The notes beneath the pieces were generated by a model. That model was given only the letters and a program-made list of their open reading frames with translations, was not told where the DNA came from and searched no databases. Positions 7,921 to 15,613 of a stretch of 19,578 nt of DNA are shown piece by piece. Numbering within the stretch: position 1 is the stretch's first letter; every line of letters begins with the position of its first letter. The DNA lies in NCBI GenBank assembly GCA_964642165.1, contig CAZXOC010000125.1, forward strand, positions 1 to 19,578, given 5' to 3'. A program made the position numbers and the translations under genes. This DNA comes from CAYRVX01 sp964642165 (GTDB lineage Bacteria; Planctomycetota; Phycisphaerae; SM23-33).

Positions 7921-8400
7921 ATGGCGAAAATGCTGGTGTGCTACTACTCGCGGACGCAACACACGCAACACATGGCCGAGGCGATCGGCGAGGCGGCCGG
8001 GCAGGTCGCCGGCGTGGAGGTCGACGTCCTGCCGGTCGGGAAGGTGGTGGCCAAGGGGCTGCTGGGCTACGACGCGATCGTCCTGGGCTCGCCGACGTAC
8101 TACGGGTCGATGGCGGCGGAGCTGAAGCAGCTCATCGACGAGTCGGTGGCCTTCCACGGTCAGCTCACGGGACGGGTCGGCGGGGCCTTCGCCAGCAGCG
8201 CCAACGTCGGCGGCGGCAACGAGACGACCGTCATGGACATCCTCAAGGCCCTGCTGATCCACGGCATGGTCGTCCAGGGCACGGCGACGGGCGACCACTA
8301 CGGCCCGGTGGCCATCGGCGACCTCGACGACCGCTCGAGCAAGCAGTGCGCCGACTACGGGCGGATGATCGCCGAACTGGCCGTCAAGCTGCACGGCTGA
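7921..8400 (+). CDS. Flavodoxin/WrbA-like FMN-binding protein
   Basis: The 159-aa protein starts at an ATG 5 bases after GAGGAGG (7909-7915). Residues 4-20 (MLVCYYSRTQHTQHMAE) form the first strand and phosphate-binding loop of a flavodoxin fold, followed by VDVLPV. GSPTYYGSMAAELKQLID (56-73) matches the second FMN-contact region, and ASSANVGGGNETTVMDIL (91-108) matches the loop seen in WrbA-type NAD(P)H:quinone oxidoreductases. WrbA proteins are usually about 200 aa, so this is a shorter flavodoxin_2-type relative. It probably binds FMN and acts in the cytoplasm in two-electron quinone reduction or another redox task; the substrate is not known. No signal peptide is seen. It lies 74 bases after the sigma factor and may be separately expressed. 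Confidence 0.88.
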   Translation: MAKMLVCYYSRTQHTQHMAEAIGEAAGQVAGVEVDVLPVGKVVAKGLLGYDAIVLGSPTYYGSMAAELKQLIDESVAFHGQLTGRVGGAFASSANVGGGNETTVMDILKALLIHGMVVQGTATGDHYGPVAIGDLDDRSSKQCADYGRMIAELAVKLHG

Positions 8401-8548
8401 GCGAGGCGGCTCCCGCGCCGGCTGTGGATCCGTCCCGATAGCGCGCCGCGTCTCGCGGTGCGCGGACCTTCCTCCCGGCACGACGACACCCCTTCCATGC
8501 CGTGACGCACGGACCTTCCGGCCGGCGAGGGCGAAGGAGAAGACGAGC

Positions 8549-10606
8549 ATGCGTGGGAGATCGATGCCGACAACGTGGCTGGCCGGAACACTGAGCGTGG
8601 CGGCCTGGGGCGCGTGCGGCCCGGCGGCCGGGCAGGACGCCCGCGTCGAGGCGCTCATCCGGCAGGCGGGCAACGCCGACGACGACGCCGAGCGGCTCCG
8701 GCTGCTCCGCACGCTGGGCGACCTGCCGGGGCTCGACGCAAAGCGCAAGGCCGAGGCGGGCAAGCTCGCGGCGGCCGTCGAGCGGTGGGTCACCTCGAAG
8801 CACCTGCCCTACTTCGGGCGGAGCATCAGCCGGACGCGCGACTACGACTTCGGCGTGGCGGCCGGCTCGCCGCTCTGGCCGATCACGTCCATCTACCGGG
8901 GGCGGATGCTGGTGTGGCTGACGCTGGAGAGCGGCGGGATCCAGCGGAACGAGGACCTGCGGCGGCGGTTCCTGGACGCGGCCGCGGCGAACTTCCGCAC
9001 CGCCGCGAAGGCGTTTCCGAGGAATCGCATCGTGCGGATGTACCTGGGCGAGCCGATCCCGTGGCCGCGGCAGCTTCGCGGCGCGGCGGGCGTGCCCGAG
9101 TGGGCCTGCCTCCAGCGGGAGAACCTGGAGCGCCTGGCGGACGTCATCGAGTGGTGGATCGACCACCGCATGCAGGGCGACGGGCAGTACGGCGGCGGAT
9201 GGGGCGACGACTGCGAGATGTGGCGCTGGTGGACGCCGGTGCTGATCGGCTTCGACGCCCCGAAGATCACGAAGGCCCAGGCGCGGTTCAGCGAGGCGAT
9301 GATGAGCCAGCCGCACATGAAGCGCGGTTACACGTCGCGGGTGACGGACGTGGAGCACACGGCCGAGGACTCCAGCGACGTCATCACACCGATGATGCAC
9401 CTCGACCCGGACAACGCCACGTGGAAGCGGCGCGCCCTGCGGCTGGCGGAGCTGATGGAGACGCTCTGGACGGCCCGCAACGAGCGCGGGCAGCTCCAGT
9501 TCAAGAGCACGTACTTCAGCGTGGATCGCGTGGACGCCGGCGCGCAGCGGGCGTGCGACACGGTCTACCACCCGCGGGCGGTCCAGCCGGCGCTGCTGTA
9601 CTGGCAGCGGACGGGCGACGAGCGGCTGGGCAAGCTCTTCGCGGCGTGGATGGACACGTGGGTGGACGCGGCGGCCCGCGCCGAGCGCGGCAAGCCCGCC
9701 GGCATCCTCCCCTCGGCGATCCACTTCCCCGACGGCCGCGCCGGCGGCCTCGGAAAGGACTGGTGGGACCCGAGAAACCACGGCGAGGCCAGCCTCTACC
9801 GCTGGCCCAGCGCGATGAGCATGATGTGCGACACGCTGCTGCTGACGTGGCACATGACCGGGCGGGAGAAGTACCTCCAGCCGCTGCGGTCCATGGCGGC
9901 GATTCGCCTGAAGCACCTGAAGGCCCCCCCCGGCGACCGGCCGGCGGGCTCGGAGGCGTGGTGCGCGGAACAGCTCGGGTTCCTGGCCGGCACGCTGGCG
10001 AAGTACAAGTGGCTCACGGGCAGCGAGGAGTTCGATGAGCTGCTGAAGCGCGACCACCGTGCGGCGATGGGTCGAGGCCGGGCGGATCGCTCCGCGCTCG
10101 TCGCGGCGCTGCGGTCGGGCGCCGAGGCGATGCGGATCAACTTCGCCGGCTACACCAGCGAGGTCCGCTACACGGACCGCGTCCTTCGGTTCCCTTCCCT
10201 GTTCGCCCGCGGCTGGATGTTCCCTCGGGGCGTGCCGGGGCACGCTCGGCCCAACCCGGGGCTGCTGTACTCGACCGTGACGGGCGATCCCGGCCGGGCG
10301 GGCTACTTCCCGCTGAATGCCGTTCGCTGGCTGACGCCGCCGCGCGACGTCGCCGCGCTGGTCACCGAGACCGGCACGGACCGCCTCGCCGCCGAGCTGG
10401 TCCACTTCGGCACCAGGAAACGCCCCATGCAGGCGGAGCTGTACCTGCTCCGGCCCGGCCGGTACGCGTTCCAGCTTGTGGAGCCCGCCGCCAGCGCCGC
10501 TCACACGCCGGCCGTCTCCTTCGCCGTCGCAGGCCCGCGGACACGCATCTCCTTCTCGCTGCCGCCGCGGAAGGTCTGCTCGCTGGAGGTTCGCCGGGCC
10601 AAGTGA
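8549..10606 (+). CDS. Secreted alpha/alpha-toroid protein, possible polysaccharide lyase or hydrolase
   Basis: The 685-aa protein starts at ATG after AAGGAGA (8534-8540). Residues 1-28 form an export signal, with a hydrophobic core WLAGTLSVAAWGA and likely cleavage near AAG|QD. The body is helix-rich with repeated aromatic motifs typical of alpha/alpha toroid enzymes: GGGWGDDCEMWRWWTPVLIG (215-234), HTAEDSSDVITPMMHLDP (270-287), YWQRTGDERLGKLF (351-364), HGEASLYRWPSAMSMM (411-426), WHMTGREKYLQPL (434-446) and KWLTGSEEFDELL (487-499). The last roughly 100 residues look like beta strands. I do not recognise a precise CAZy family. Trp, His and Glu/Asp-rich clusters suggest a carbohydrate-active site, but no catalytic residue can be assigned. 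It lies in a region with a rhamnogalacturonan-lyase-like protein, a phytase and a sulfatase, which supports an extracytoplasmic degradation role. Confidence 0.8.
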   Translation: MRGRSMPTTWLAGTLSVAAWGACGPAAGQDARVEALIRQAGNADDDAERLRLLRTLGDLPGLDAKRKAEAGKLAAAVERWVTSKHLPYFGRSISRTRDYDFGVAAGSPLWPITSIYRGRMLVWLTLESGGIQRNEDLRRRFLDAAAANFRTAAKAFPRNRIVRMYLGEPIPWPRQLRGAAGVPEWACLQRENLERLADVIEWWIDHRMQGDGQYGGGWGDDCEMWRWWTPVLIGFDAPKITKAQARFSEAMMSQPHMKRGYTSRVTDVEHTAEDSSDVITPMMHLDPDNATWKRRALRLAELMETLWTARNERGQLQFKSTYFSVDRVDAGAQRACDTVYHPRAVQPALLYWQRTGDERLGKLFAAWMDTWVDAAARAERGKPAGILPSAIHFPDGRAGGLGKDWWDPRNHGEASLYRWPSAMSMMCDTLLLTWHMTGREKYLQPLRSMAAIRLKHLKAPPGDRPAGSEAWCAEQLGFLAGTLAKYKWLTGSEEFDELLKRDHRAAMGRGRADRSALVAALRSGAEAMRINFAGYTSEVRYTDRVLRFPSLFARGWMFPRGVPGHARPNPGLLYSTVTGDPGRAGYFPLNAVRWLTPPRDVAALVTETGTDRLAAELVHFGTRKRPMQAELYLLRPGRYAFQLVEPAASAAHTPAVSFAVAGPRTRISFSLPPRKVCSLEVRRAK

Positions 10607-10729
10607 GGCCGCCGGCGACGCCGGTCTGTCCCCTGCCGCGATGCCTAACCTTCCGCCGCCGCGCCTGTCTGATTCCACAGAACGGGCGAGCGCCGGGTGC
10701 CAGACGCCCTGGAGACGGAAGGCAGAGCC

Positions 10730-11008
10730 ATGACAAGCAGACGATCCTCACTCCGGACAGCAGCGACGTTCGTGGCGGGTGGCGTGTTGGCGTTGGCCGC
10801 CGGGGCCGTCCTGACGGGCTGCCACGAGCACGGGCATCGCATCCGCTACCGCGGGCACCACGAGGAGATCGTCCACTACCGCCGCGCGCCGGTGGTCGTG
10901 CACGAGGTGATCCCCCGCCGCCGGCCTCACCGCCCGGCCCCCCCCTCCGCGCGGCACCGTGGCGGCCCGCCGCCCACGCGGCGCCCGGGACGCCGCGGCC
11001 GCAACTGA
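10730..11008 (+). CDS. Small His/Arg/Pro-rich lipoprotein
   Basis: The 92-aa protein starts at an ATG 7 bases after GGAAGG (10717-10722); a GTG 11 codons earlier is less likely. The N-terminus is basic, then VAGGVLALAAGAVLTGC ends in a good lipobox (LTGC), so Cys31 should be lipidated. The mature part opens CHEHGHRIRYRGHHEE, with many His residues, and then becomes Arg- and Pro-rich. The His cluster could bind metal, and the basic tail could bind polyanions or the cell wall; neither is shown. It resembles no family I know. It ends 20 bases from the stop of the convergent phytase gene. Confidence 0.7.
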   Translation: MTSRRSSLRTAATFVAGGVLALAAGAVLTGCHEHGHRIRYRGHHEEIVHYRRAPVVVHEVIPRRRPHRPAPPSARHRGGPPPTRRPGRRGRN

Positions 11009-11028
11009 TCGCCCGGCTGCGGTCCGGC

Positions 11029-12135
11029 CTACCGCGGCTCGCGCGCCTTCCGCGGGCGCCGGGTCGTGTCGATCTTCAGCGGCGGGGCGACGGCCTTCGC
11101 GATTCGCTCCCACGGCGTCAGCAGGACGGGCCGGCCGCCGCTGTCGGTGTGGCAAGCGAACAGGCCCTTGGGGAAAGCCGCACCCAGCGCCACGTTCGTC
11201 ACGTCGATGCCGTCGGTATCGCGCGCCCCGTGGACGGTGAACGTGCCGAGGAACTCGTGCGCCCCGCCGCGCCGGTAGACCTTGAAGGCGTTGCTGCCCT
11301 GGCTGGAGACGAGCAGGTAGCCGCCGCGGGCGGAGGCGTGGTAGATCGCCAGCCCCTCGACGTCCGGCTGGAGGCCGTTCTCGCCCGTCCGGACGACGAG
11401 CCTGCCGGGCGCGGGGTCGGTGGGCTCGCCGCCGACGGCCCAGACGCCCTTGTTCTCCTGGGCGAGGTAGATCACGCCGGCCTCATCGTCCCCGACGGCG
11501 CCCTCGCAGAGGCCGGTGCGCCAGGAGCGGACCTTGCGCCCGGCGACCTTGCCCGAGCCGCCGTCCGACAACTCGTACTGCTCGGTGCGGACGGCCGTCG
11601 TCACGAAGTAGAGCTTGCCGGTCTTGGGGCTCCGGAAGAGCGTGCCTCCGTAGTTCATCGCGGTGCGGATGCGGCCGTCGTCGACGCGCCGCAGCGTACG
11701 GGTGGCGGCGGCGACGGCATAGACCCAGATCTCATCGTCGTCGCGCTGGTTGAAGGCGACGACATCGACCTTCTTCCCCGCCAGCGGGAAGCCGTACCGC
11801 AGGTCGATATTGCCCGGCTTGCCTGCCTGGAGCGACTGGATCGCCCGCCCGGCAAGGTCGTACACGAAGAGCCGCCCGCCGCTCTTGTCCGACGTGATGA
11901 CCGTGCTCTTCGATGCGTCGGACGGGTGCACCCAGATGCACATATCGTCCTGGTCGCGCGAGCCGGCGGCCTGGAGGCGCACCGTCGGCGCCGCGCGGCC
12001 GGGGACGTTCTTCCGAAGCGCGTTCGCCGCCGCCCCCACGTTGACGCGCGGCGCCCCCGCGAGGGCCCCGCCGGCGGCGAGGAACAGCGCCACGGCGACC
12101 GGGGCGATCGGCGAGTGGCGAGATGAACCGGTCAC
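11029..12135 (-). CDS. Secreted beta-propeller phytase (3-phytase)
   Basis: The 368-aa protein is read from GTG at 12135, 6 bases after AAGGAG (complement of 12142-12147). This start also places a clean signal peptide at residues 9-27 (PIAPVAVALFLAAGGALAG). Matches to the beta-propeller phytase family are clear: DDMCIWVHPSDASKS (63-77), DLRYGFPLAGKKVDVVAFNQ (111-130), EGAVGDDEAG followed by YLAQENKGVW (223-232), DVEGLAIYHA (258-267) with YLLVSSQGSNAFKVY (273-287), and DTDGIDV (306-312). The length fits one six-bladed propeller. The family uses calcium to hydrolyse phosphate esters of phytate, so this enzyme would release phosphate outside the cytoplasm. It is 141 bases downstream of the rhamnogalacturonan-lyase-like gene on the same strand and could be co-transcribed. 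Confidence 0.93.
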   Translation of the reverse strand: MTGSSRHSPIAPVAVALFLAAGGALAGAPRVNVGAAANALRKNVPGRAAPTVRLQAAGSRDQDDMCIWVHPSDASKSTVITSDKSGGRLFVYDLAGRAIQSLQAGKPGNIDLRYGFPLAGKKVDVVAFNQRDDDEIWVYAVAAATRTLRRVDDGRIRTAMNYGGTLFRSPKTGKLYFVTTAVRTEQYELSDGGSGKVAGRKVRSWRTGLCEGAVGDDEAGVIYLAQENKGVWAVGGEPTDPAPGRLVVRTGENGLQPDVEGLAIYHASARGGYLLVSSQGSNAFKVYRRGGAHEFLGTFTVHGARDTDGIDVTNVALGAAFPKGLFACHTDSGGRPVLLTPWERIAKAVAPPLKIDTTRRPRKAREPR

Positions 12136-12276
12136 GCGATTCTCCTTGCTCCCGGCGACACGGCAGGGCGTGCTCCGGGCGATCGGTCGGGCCGCTCCGG
12201 CGGTGCCCGGACGCCTCACCCATACAACCCCGGCGCGGGCCAGGCGATCCGCGGGACAGCCGGGGCGAAGGGGGGC

Positions 12277-14817
12277 TCATTCCCGCGGCGCCGGGGTGTC
12301 CGGGCGCGACGTGGGGGCGTCGCTGCGTCGGCGGCCCTCGGCGAGGGCCTTCATCAGGTTCGGGTAGCGCCCGACCTGTTGGCTGTTGATGTAGACCTTG
12401 GCGTACCACGCGGGCATGCGGTCCATGGCCGAGCGCAGCTCCGGCCAGCTCATCTTCCACGGGTCGGGCAGCTCGGCGGCCGGGCGCACGTTCCGCAGCC
12501 GGGCGCAGGAGGCCTTGACCTTGTCGAGAAGCGCCGCGTCGCGCGTCCGCAGGTACGCCCAGGCGCAGAGCTCCTCGGACATGGATCGAGAGACGGTCCG
12601 GGCCGCCTCGAGCAGCAGGTCGGCCGTCGGCTCGTGGCGGAGGATCTGCTCCTGGAAGATCACGTGAGGCCAGAGATCCGTGGGCACGCGGAAGTTGGGT
12701 TTGAGGACGCCGCTCTTCACGGCCGGGGCGAGGAGCTTCTTCATCGCCGCTTCCTTGAAGCGCTCCTCGCCGGTGGCCTCCCAGATGCGCACGAGCGAGG
12801 CGGCGAAGTGCGCCCCGCCGTAGCCGGGGCCGATGCCGTCCTCGTCGCAGCGCCGCCCGTACAGCTCGAGGCACTCGCGCATCCGCTCGTCCCCGGTGAG
12901 GTAGTAGAAGTCGACGGCCCCGAGCGTGGCCATCGAGTAGCCGGTGTTGAGCGAGTGCCAGGCCGTCATGTCGTGCCGGTGCCCGCCGCCGACCCGCGCG
13001 TCGCTGTGCGGCACGGACGGGTTGTGGTGGTGGAGCCCGCAGACGTCGGTGATCCGCCGAACCATCGCCTCGCCCATCCGCATGTACTGGCGCCGGGCGG
13101 TGCGGAGGTAGTGCTTAAAGAGGTGGTGGGTCTGCTGGCCGTCCTCGTTGATCCACCCGGCGTAGTCGCGCCAGACCCACGTGCCCCGGCGCCCGCCCGA
13201 GTACCGCTGGCCGTGATTGTCGAACTCGATCAGCACGCCGCCCCAGTCGAAGATGCCGTCCCAGTGCATCACCCGCTGGTTGCGCCAGAGCCACGCGTAG
13301 AGGACCTCGATCTGCCGCTCCAGGCCGGGAAACCGCTTCGGGTCGTACGGGTGGACGTGGCCCATGGCCAGTGTGCGGCAGTTCCACTCGGGCGCGGCGT
13401 GCGGCCAGACCGGCTTGTCGAACGCGGCGGCCGTCTCGGCGGCCTGCCTGGCGTCCCCGGCCCGGTGGAAGTGCAGCAGGACCTCGTGCGTCTTGGCAAA
13501 GCCCGTCGAGATGCCGCCCAGGCGCGTCTCGCCGCGGACCCGCTGGTTGTAGGCAGGGTTCCGCGTGTCCAGCACCTTCCCGCCGTGGCTCGCCCACAGC
13601 CAGACCTCCGCCGCGCCCTGCGGACCCGCCGCCCAGGCCAGCTCGTTGGGGTGTTGCCGCCAGAAGTCGCGAAGCGTCACCGTCAGCCCGCCCTGGCCCG
13701 ACAGCACCGTCATCGTGCCCAGCGCGTGTCTGCCCGCCGCCACGGTCCGGCCCACGGCCTCCTTGCCGGCGACCGACTTGTACGTGATGACGTCAAAGGT
13801 GACGTCCTTGGCCTTGCCCTCCTGCGGCAGGACGTCGTTGTGGTTGACCGCGGGCCCGATGGACACCAGTGCGGCCGACTCGCCCGCGCGCAGCGCCACG
13901 TCGGCACCGTCGAGCGATTCCTCCGCGCCGCCGAAGCGAACGCGGGCGGCCCGGCCGAACGGCACGCGCAGCCCCAGCCGGCGAAGGAAGAACCCGCCCG
14001 CGTCCTCCGTGAAGATGAACGTGTGCGTGACCTGGATGAGCGGCTTGCCGGCGAAGGCGGTGTAGCGGATGACGTAGCGGCAGGCGCGGGCGTCGGCCCG
14101 CATCGCCTTGCCGTACCACCCCTCCCGGCGGATGACCACGCGCATCGGCGTGGCGGCCTCGACCGTCGTCGAGACGAGCTGCCCGCCGGCACCCGAGAGA
14201 CGCACCGTGGGCACGCCGGGCTCCTCGTCACGCTTGTAGCTGCCGCGGAGCCTCAGCGGATTCTGCCTCGGGCCCGGCGCCTGGTAGTCCAGCACGCGCT
14301 GGATGCCCCGCGGCTGCCCGACCCACGGCGCGCCGCCGACGGCCTCGACCACCGGGCCGCGGCAATCCCTTGCGGCGACGCGGAACCGAACCGCGCCGGT
14401 GTCCACGACGATAGCGCCGTCGCCCTGCTCGACCCGCACGGGGCGCTTGGGCAGCACGGGCCCATCGGCGCCCGTCGTCAGCGTGAAGGTCGCCCGCTCG
14501 CCCGCCGCGAGGTCCACCTGGCCGTCGAGCAGGACCCACTTGGCGGACCCGTCCGGCCAGCGGGCGAGGACCTTCGCGACCATGGCAGCGGGCTCACCGG
14601 CCGCGTCCAGCAGGCGCAGGCCCCGCTCCGTGCCCGTCGGCAGCGCGCCCTCGGGCATCGGCACGCCGAAGCGGACCGGCCAGGCCGTTCGGCGCACGCC
14701 GGCCGGCTCCTCGAATGTCAGCGGGAGCTTGAGCGGTTTCGCCGCCCGCAGCGGGCAAGCGACCGCCAGGGACAGCAGCGCAAGGCATCGGGCGGGCGTG
14801 ACCGGCGCATCGTTCAT
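12277..14817 (-). CDS. Secreted PcRGLX/YetA-like protein (putative exo-rhamnogalacturonan lyase family)
   Basis: The 846-aa product is read from the ATG at 14817, immediately after GGGAGGAAG (complement of 14820-14828). A signal sequence covers about residues 8-26 (LALLSLAVACPLRAA). SLAVAC is a weak lipobox, so lipid anchoring at Cys21 is possible. The N-terminal domain (about 28-150) matches the RIFT-barrel domain of PcRGLX/YetA proteins: WPVRFGVPMPEGAL (46-59), GLRLLDAAGEP (66-76), ARWPDGSAKWVLLD (85-98). A central beta-sandwich follows to about 400. The C-terminal half is an alpha/alpha toroid with Trp/His-rich segments such as EWNCRTLAMGHVHPYDP and HDMTAWHSLNTGYSMATLG. The fungal member of the family is a PL26 exo-rhamnogalacturonan lyase; the true substrate here is unknown. 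It is divergent from the orphan gene at 15008. Confidence 0.85.
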   Translation of the reverse strand: MNDAPVTPARCLALLSLAVACPLRAAKPLKLPLTFEEPAGVRRTAWPVRFGVPMPEGALPTGTERGLRLLDAAGEPAAMVAKVLARWPDGSAKWVLLDGQVDLAAGERATFTLTTGADGPVLPKRPVRVEQGDGAIVVDTGAVRFRVAARDCRGPVVEAVGGAPWVGQPRGIQRVLDYQAPGPRQNPLRLRGSYKRDEEPGVPTVRLSGAGGQLVSTTVEAATPMRVVIRREGWYGKAMRADARACRYVIRYTAFAGKPLIQVTHTFIFTEDAGGFFLRRLGLRVPFGRAARVRFGGAEESLDGADVALRAGESAALVSIGPAVNHNDVLPQEGKAKDVTFDVITYKSVAGKEAVGRTVAAGRHALGTMTVLSGQGGLTVTLRDFWRQHPNELAWAAGPQGAAEVWLWASHGGKVLDTRNPAYNQRVRGETRLGGISTGFAKTHEVLLHFHRAGDARQAAETAAAFDKPVWPHAAPEWNCRTLAMGHVHPYDPKRFPGLERQIEVLYAWLWRNQRVMHWDGIFDWGGVLIEFDNHGQRYSGGRRGTWVWRDYAGWINEDGQQTHHLFKHYLRTARRQYMRMGEAMVRRITDVCGLHHHNPSVPHSDARVGGGHRHDMTAWHSLNTGYSMATLGAVDFYYLTGDERMRECLELYGRRCDEDGIGPGYGGAHFAASLVRIWEATGEERFKEAAMKKLLAPAVKSGVLKPNFRVPTDLWPHVIFQEQILRHEPTADLLLEAARTVSRSMSEELCAWAYLRTRDAALLDKVKASCARLRNVRPAAELPDPWKMSWPELRSAMDRMPAWYAKVYINSQQVGRYPNLMKALAEGRRRSDAPTSRPDTPAPRE

Positions 14818-14950
14818 CGCTTCCTCCCGTGGCATCCAGGGATCGCCACACGGTCGCGCTCCCTGTGTATGCGGCGCGCAGGAGCGTGTCAACGCGGAAG
14901 ATGCTCCCGGGGTCCACCAGATATCCTGCTGCTTTTCTCAGTTTTTCCCG

Positions 14951-15000
14951 ATGAATAATGTTGATCAAGTTGATAAACAATATATAGTATAGGATGAGGG
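14951..15000 (+). promoter_or_regulatory. AT-rich promoter region with likely -35/-10 and ribosome site
   Basis: Bases 14951-14990 contain only 8 G or C in 40, very unlike the surrounding DNA. TTGATC (14961-14966) and TATAGT (14983-14988), 16 bases apart, make a plausible promoter for the gene at 15008. AGGATGAGGG (14991-15000) is the ribosome site, 7 bases before the ATG. TTGATCAA (14961-14968) is also an 8-bp palindrome, followed by TTGATAAACAA, so an operator overlapping the promoter is possible. The remaining divergent intergenic sequence, 14818-14950, holds no other clear signal. Confidence 0.6.
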
Positions 15001-15007
15001 CTCGCCC

Positions 15008-15412
15008 ATGAGAACCCTTCGGTACATGCTGAGCGGCCGGCCGCACAACGTGGACGACTGCATCGACGCGGTCCGAAGGGGACACTCCGCGCGTACCACG
15101 CTGCGCCTTCGCACGGAGGACATGGTCACCGAAATGTACATCGAGCGGGGGTTCATCGGCGAGTACACCTGGCAGTTCGCCGGCAGGGCGGTTCGCTGCG
15201 GCGACTGGTACGGCTGCTACCGCCTCTACGACCCGCGGTACGAGCGAGACTGGAAGATCCGACAGGCGAACGCCCGACTCGAGCGGCGCCTGGCGGAGCT
15301 GGCCGCCCTTGGCGTCGAGGTGGCCGGCGGCGCGGCTCGCTTCAGCCGCTCGATGCTGAGCGCGCCGGCGCAGCCGGAGGCGACCGACGCCGCCGTGTCC
15401 GCCAGCGCCTGA
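15008..15412 (+). CDS. Hypothetical protein, 134 aa, cytoplasmic
   Basis: The gene has a clear ribosome site and the best-looking promoter in the window, supporting real expression. The protein has no signal peptide or membrane helix. Residues 1-90 are mixed, with many aromatic and charged residues (EMYIERGFIGEYTWQFAG, GDWYGCYRLYDPRYERDWK). Residues about 89-110 form an Arg/Leu-rich helix (IRQANARLERRLAELAALG). The last 25 residues are Ala/Ser-rich and probably disordered. I recognise no family and no function can be given. Its AT-rich upstream region differs from the rest of the window, but its own codon use is as GC-rich as its neighbours. Confidence 0.7.
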   Translation: MRTLRYMLSGRPHNVDDCIDAVRRGHSARTTLRLRTEDMVTEMYIERGFIGEYTWQFAGRAVRCGDWYGCYRLYDPRYERDWKIRQANARLERRLAELAALGVEVAGGAARFSRSMLSAPAQPEATDAAVSASA

Positions 15413-15497
15413 CGCGCCCGTTCGCCTTCCCCACGATCCCACAGCCGCTTGCGCGGACGAATCTCGGCGCATTCCGCGCCACGAACCGGTAAGATCG

Positions 15498-15513
15498 CCT
15501 GTCCCACGACAGG
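15498..15513 (+). repeat. Short hairpin in the leader of the TIM-barrel gene
   Basis: CCTGTC (15498-15503) and GACAGG (15508-15513) form a 6-bp stem with a 4-base loop, about 100 bases before the TIM-barrel start. There is no T-run. It may be chance in GC-rich DNA. The rest of the 201-base gap 15413-15613 shows no convincing promoter. Confidence 0.3.
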
Positions 15514-15613
15514 GCTGCGGCCCGCCGGCCAGGACCCCTCGCCCGATCGGGACGGGCGGCGGGGGCCGGTCGGCAGAGCAGCCGGCGACGGCCCGGCAAG
15601 GAAGGGGAGCAGA

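Noticed and set aside
8384..10678. A 764-codon minus-strand open frame opposite the toroid gene
   Set aside because: It is antisense to a gene with a signal peptide and ribosome site, with low-complexity Arg/Pro/Ala composition and no recognisable domain.
12379..14958. An 859-codon plus-strand open frame opposite the PcRGLX-like gene
   Set aside because: The opposite strand shows clear family motifs; this frame is a compositional shadow.
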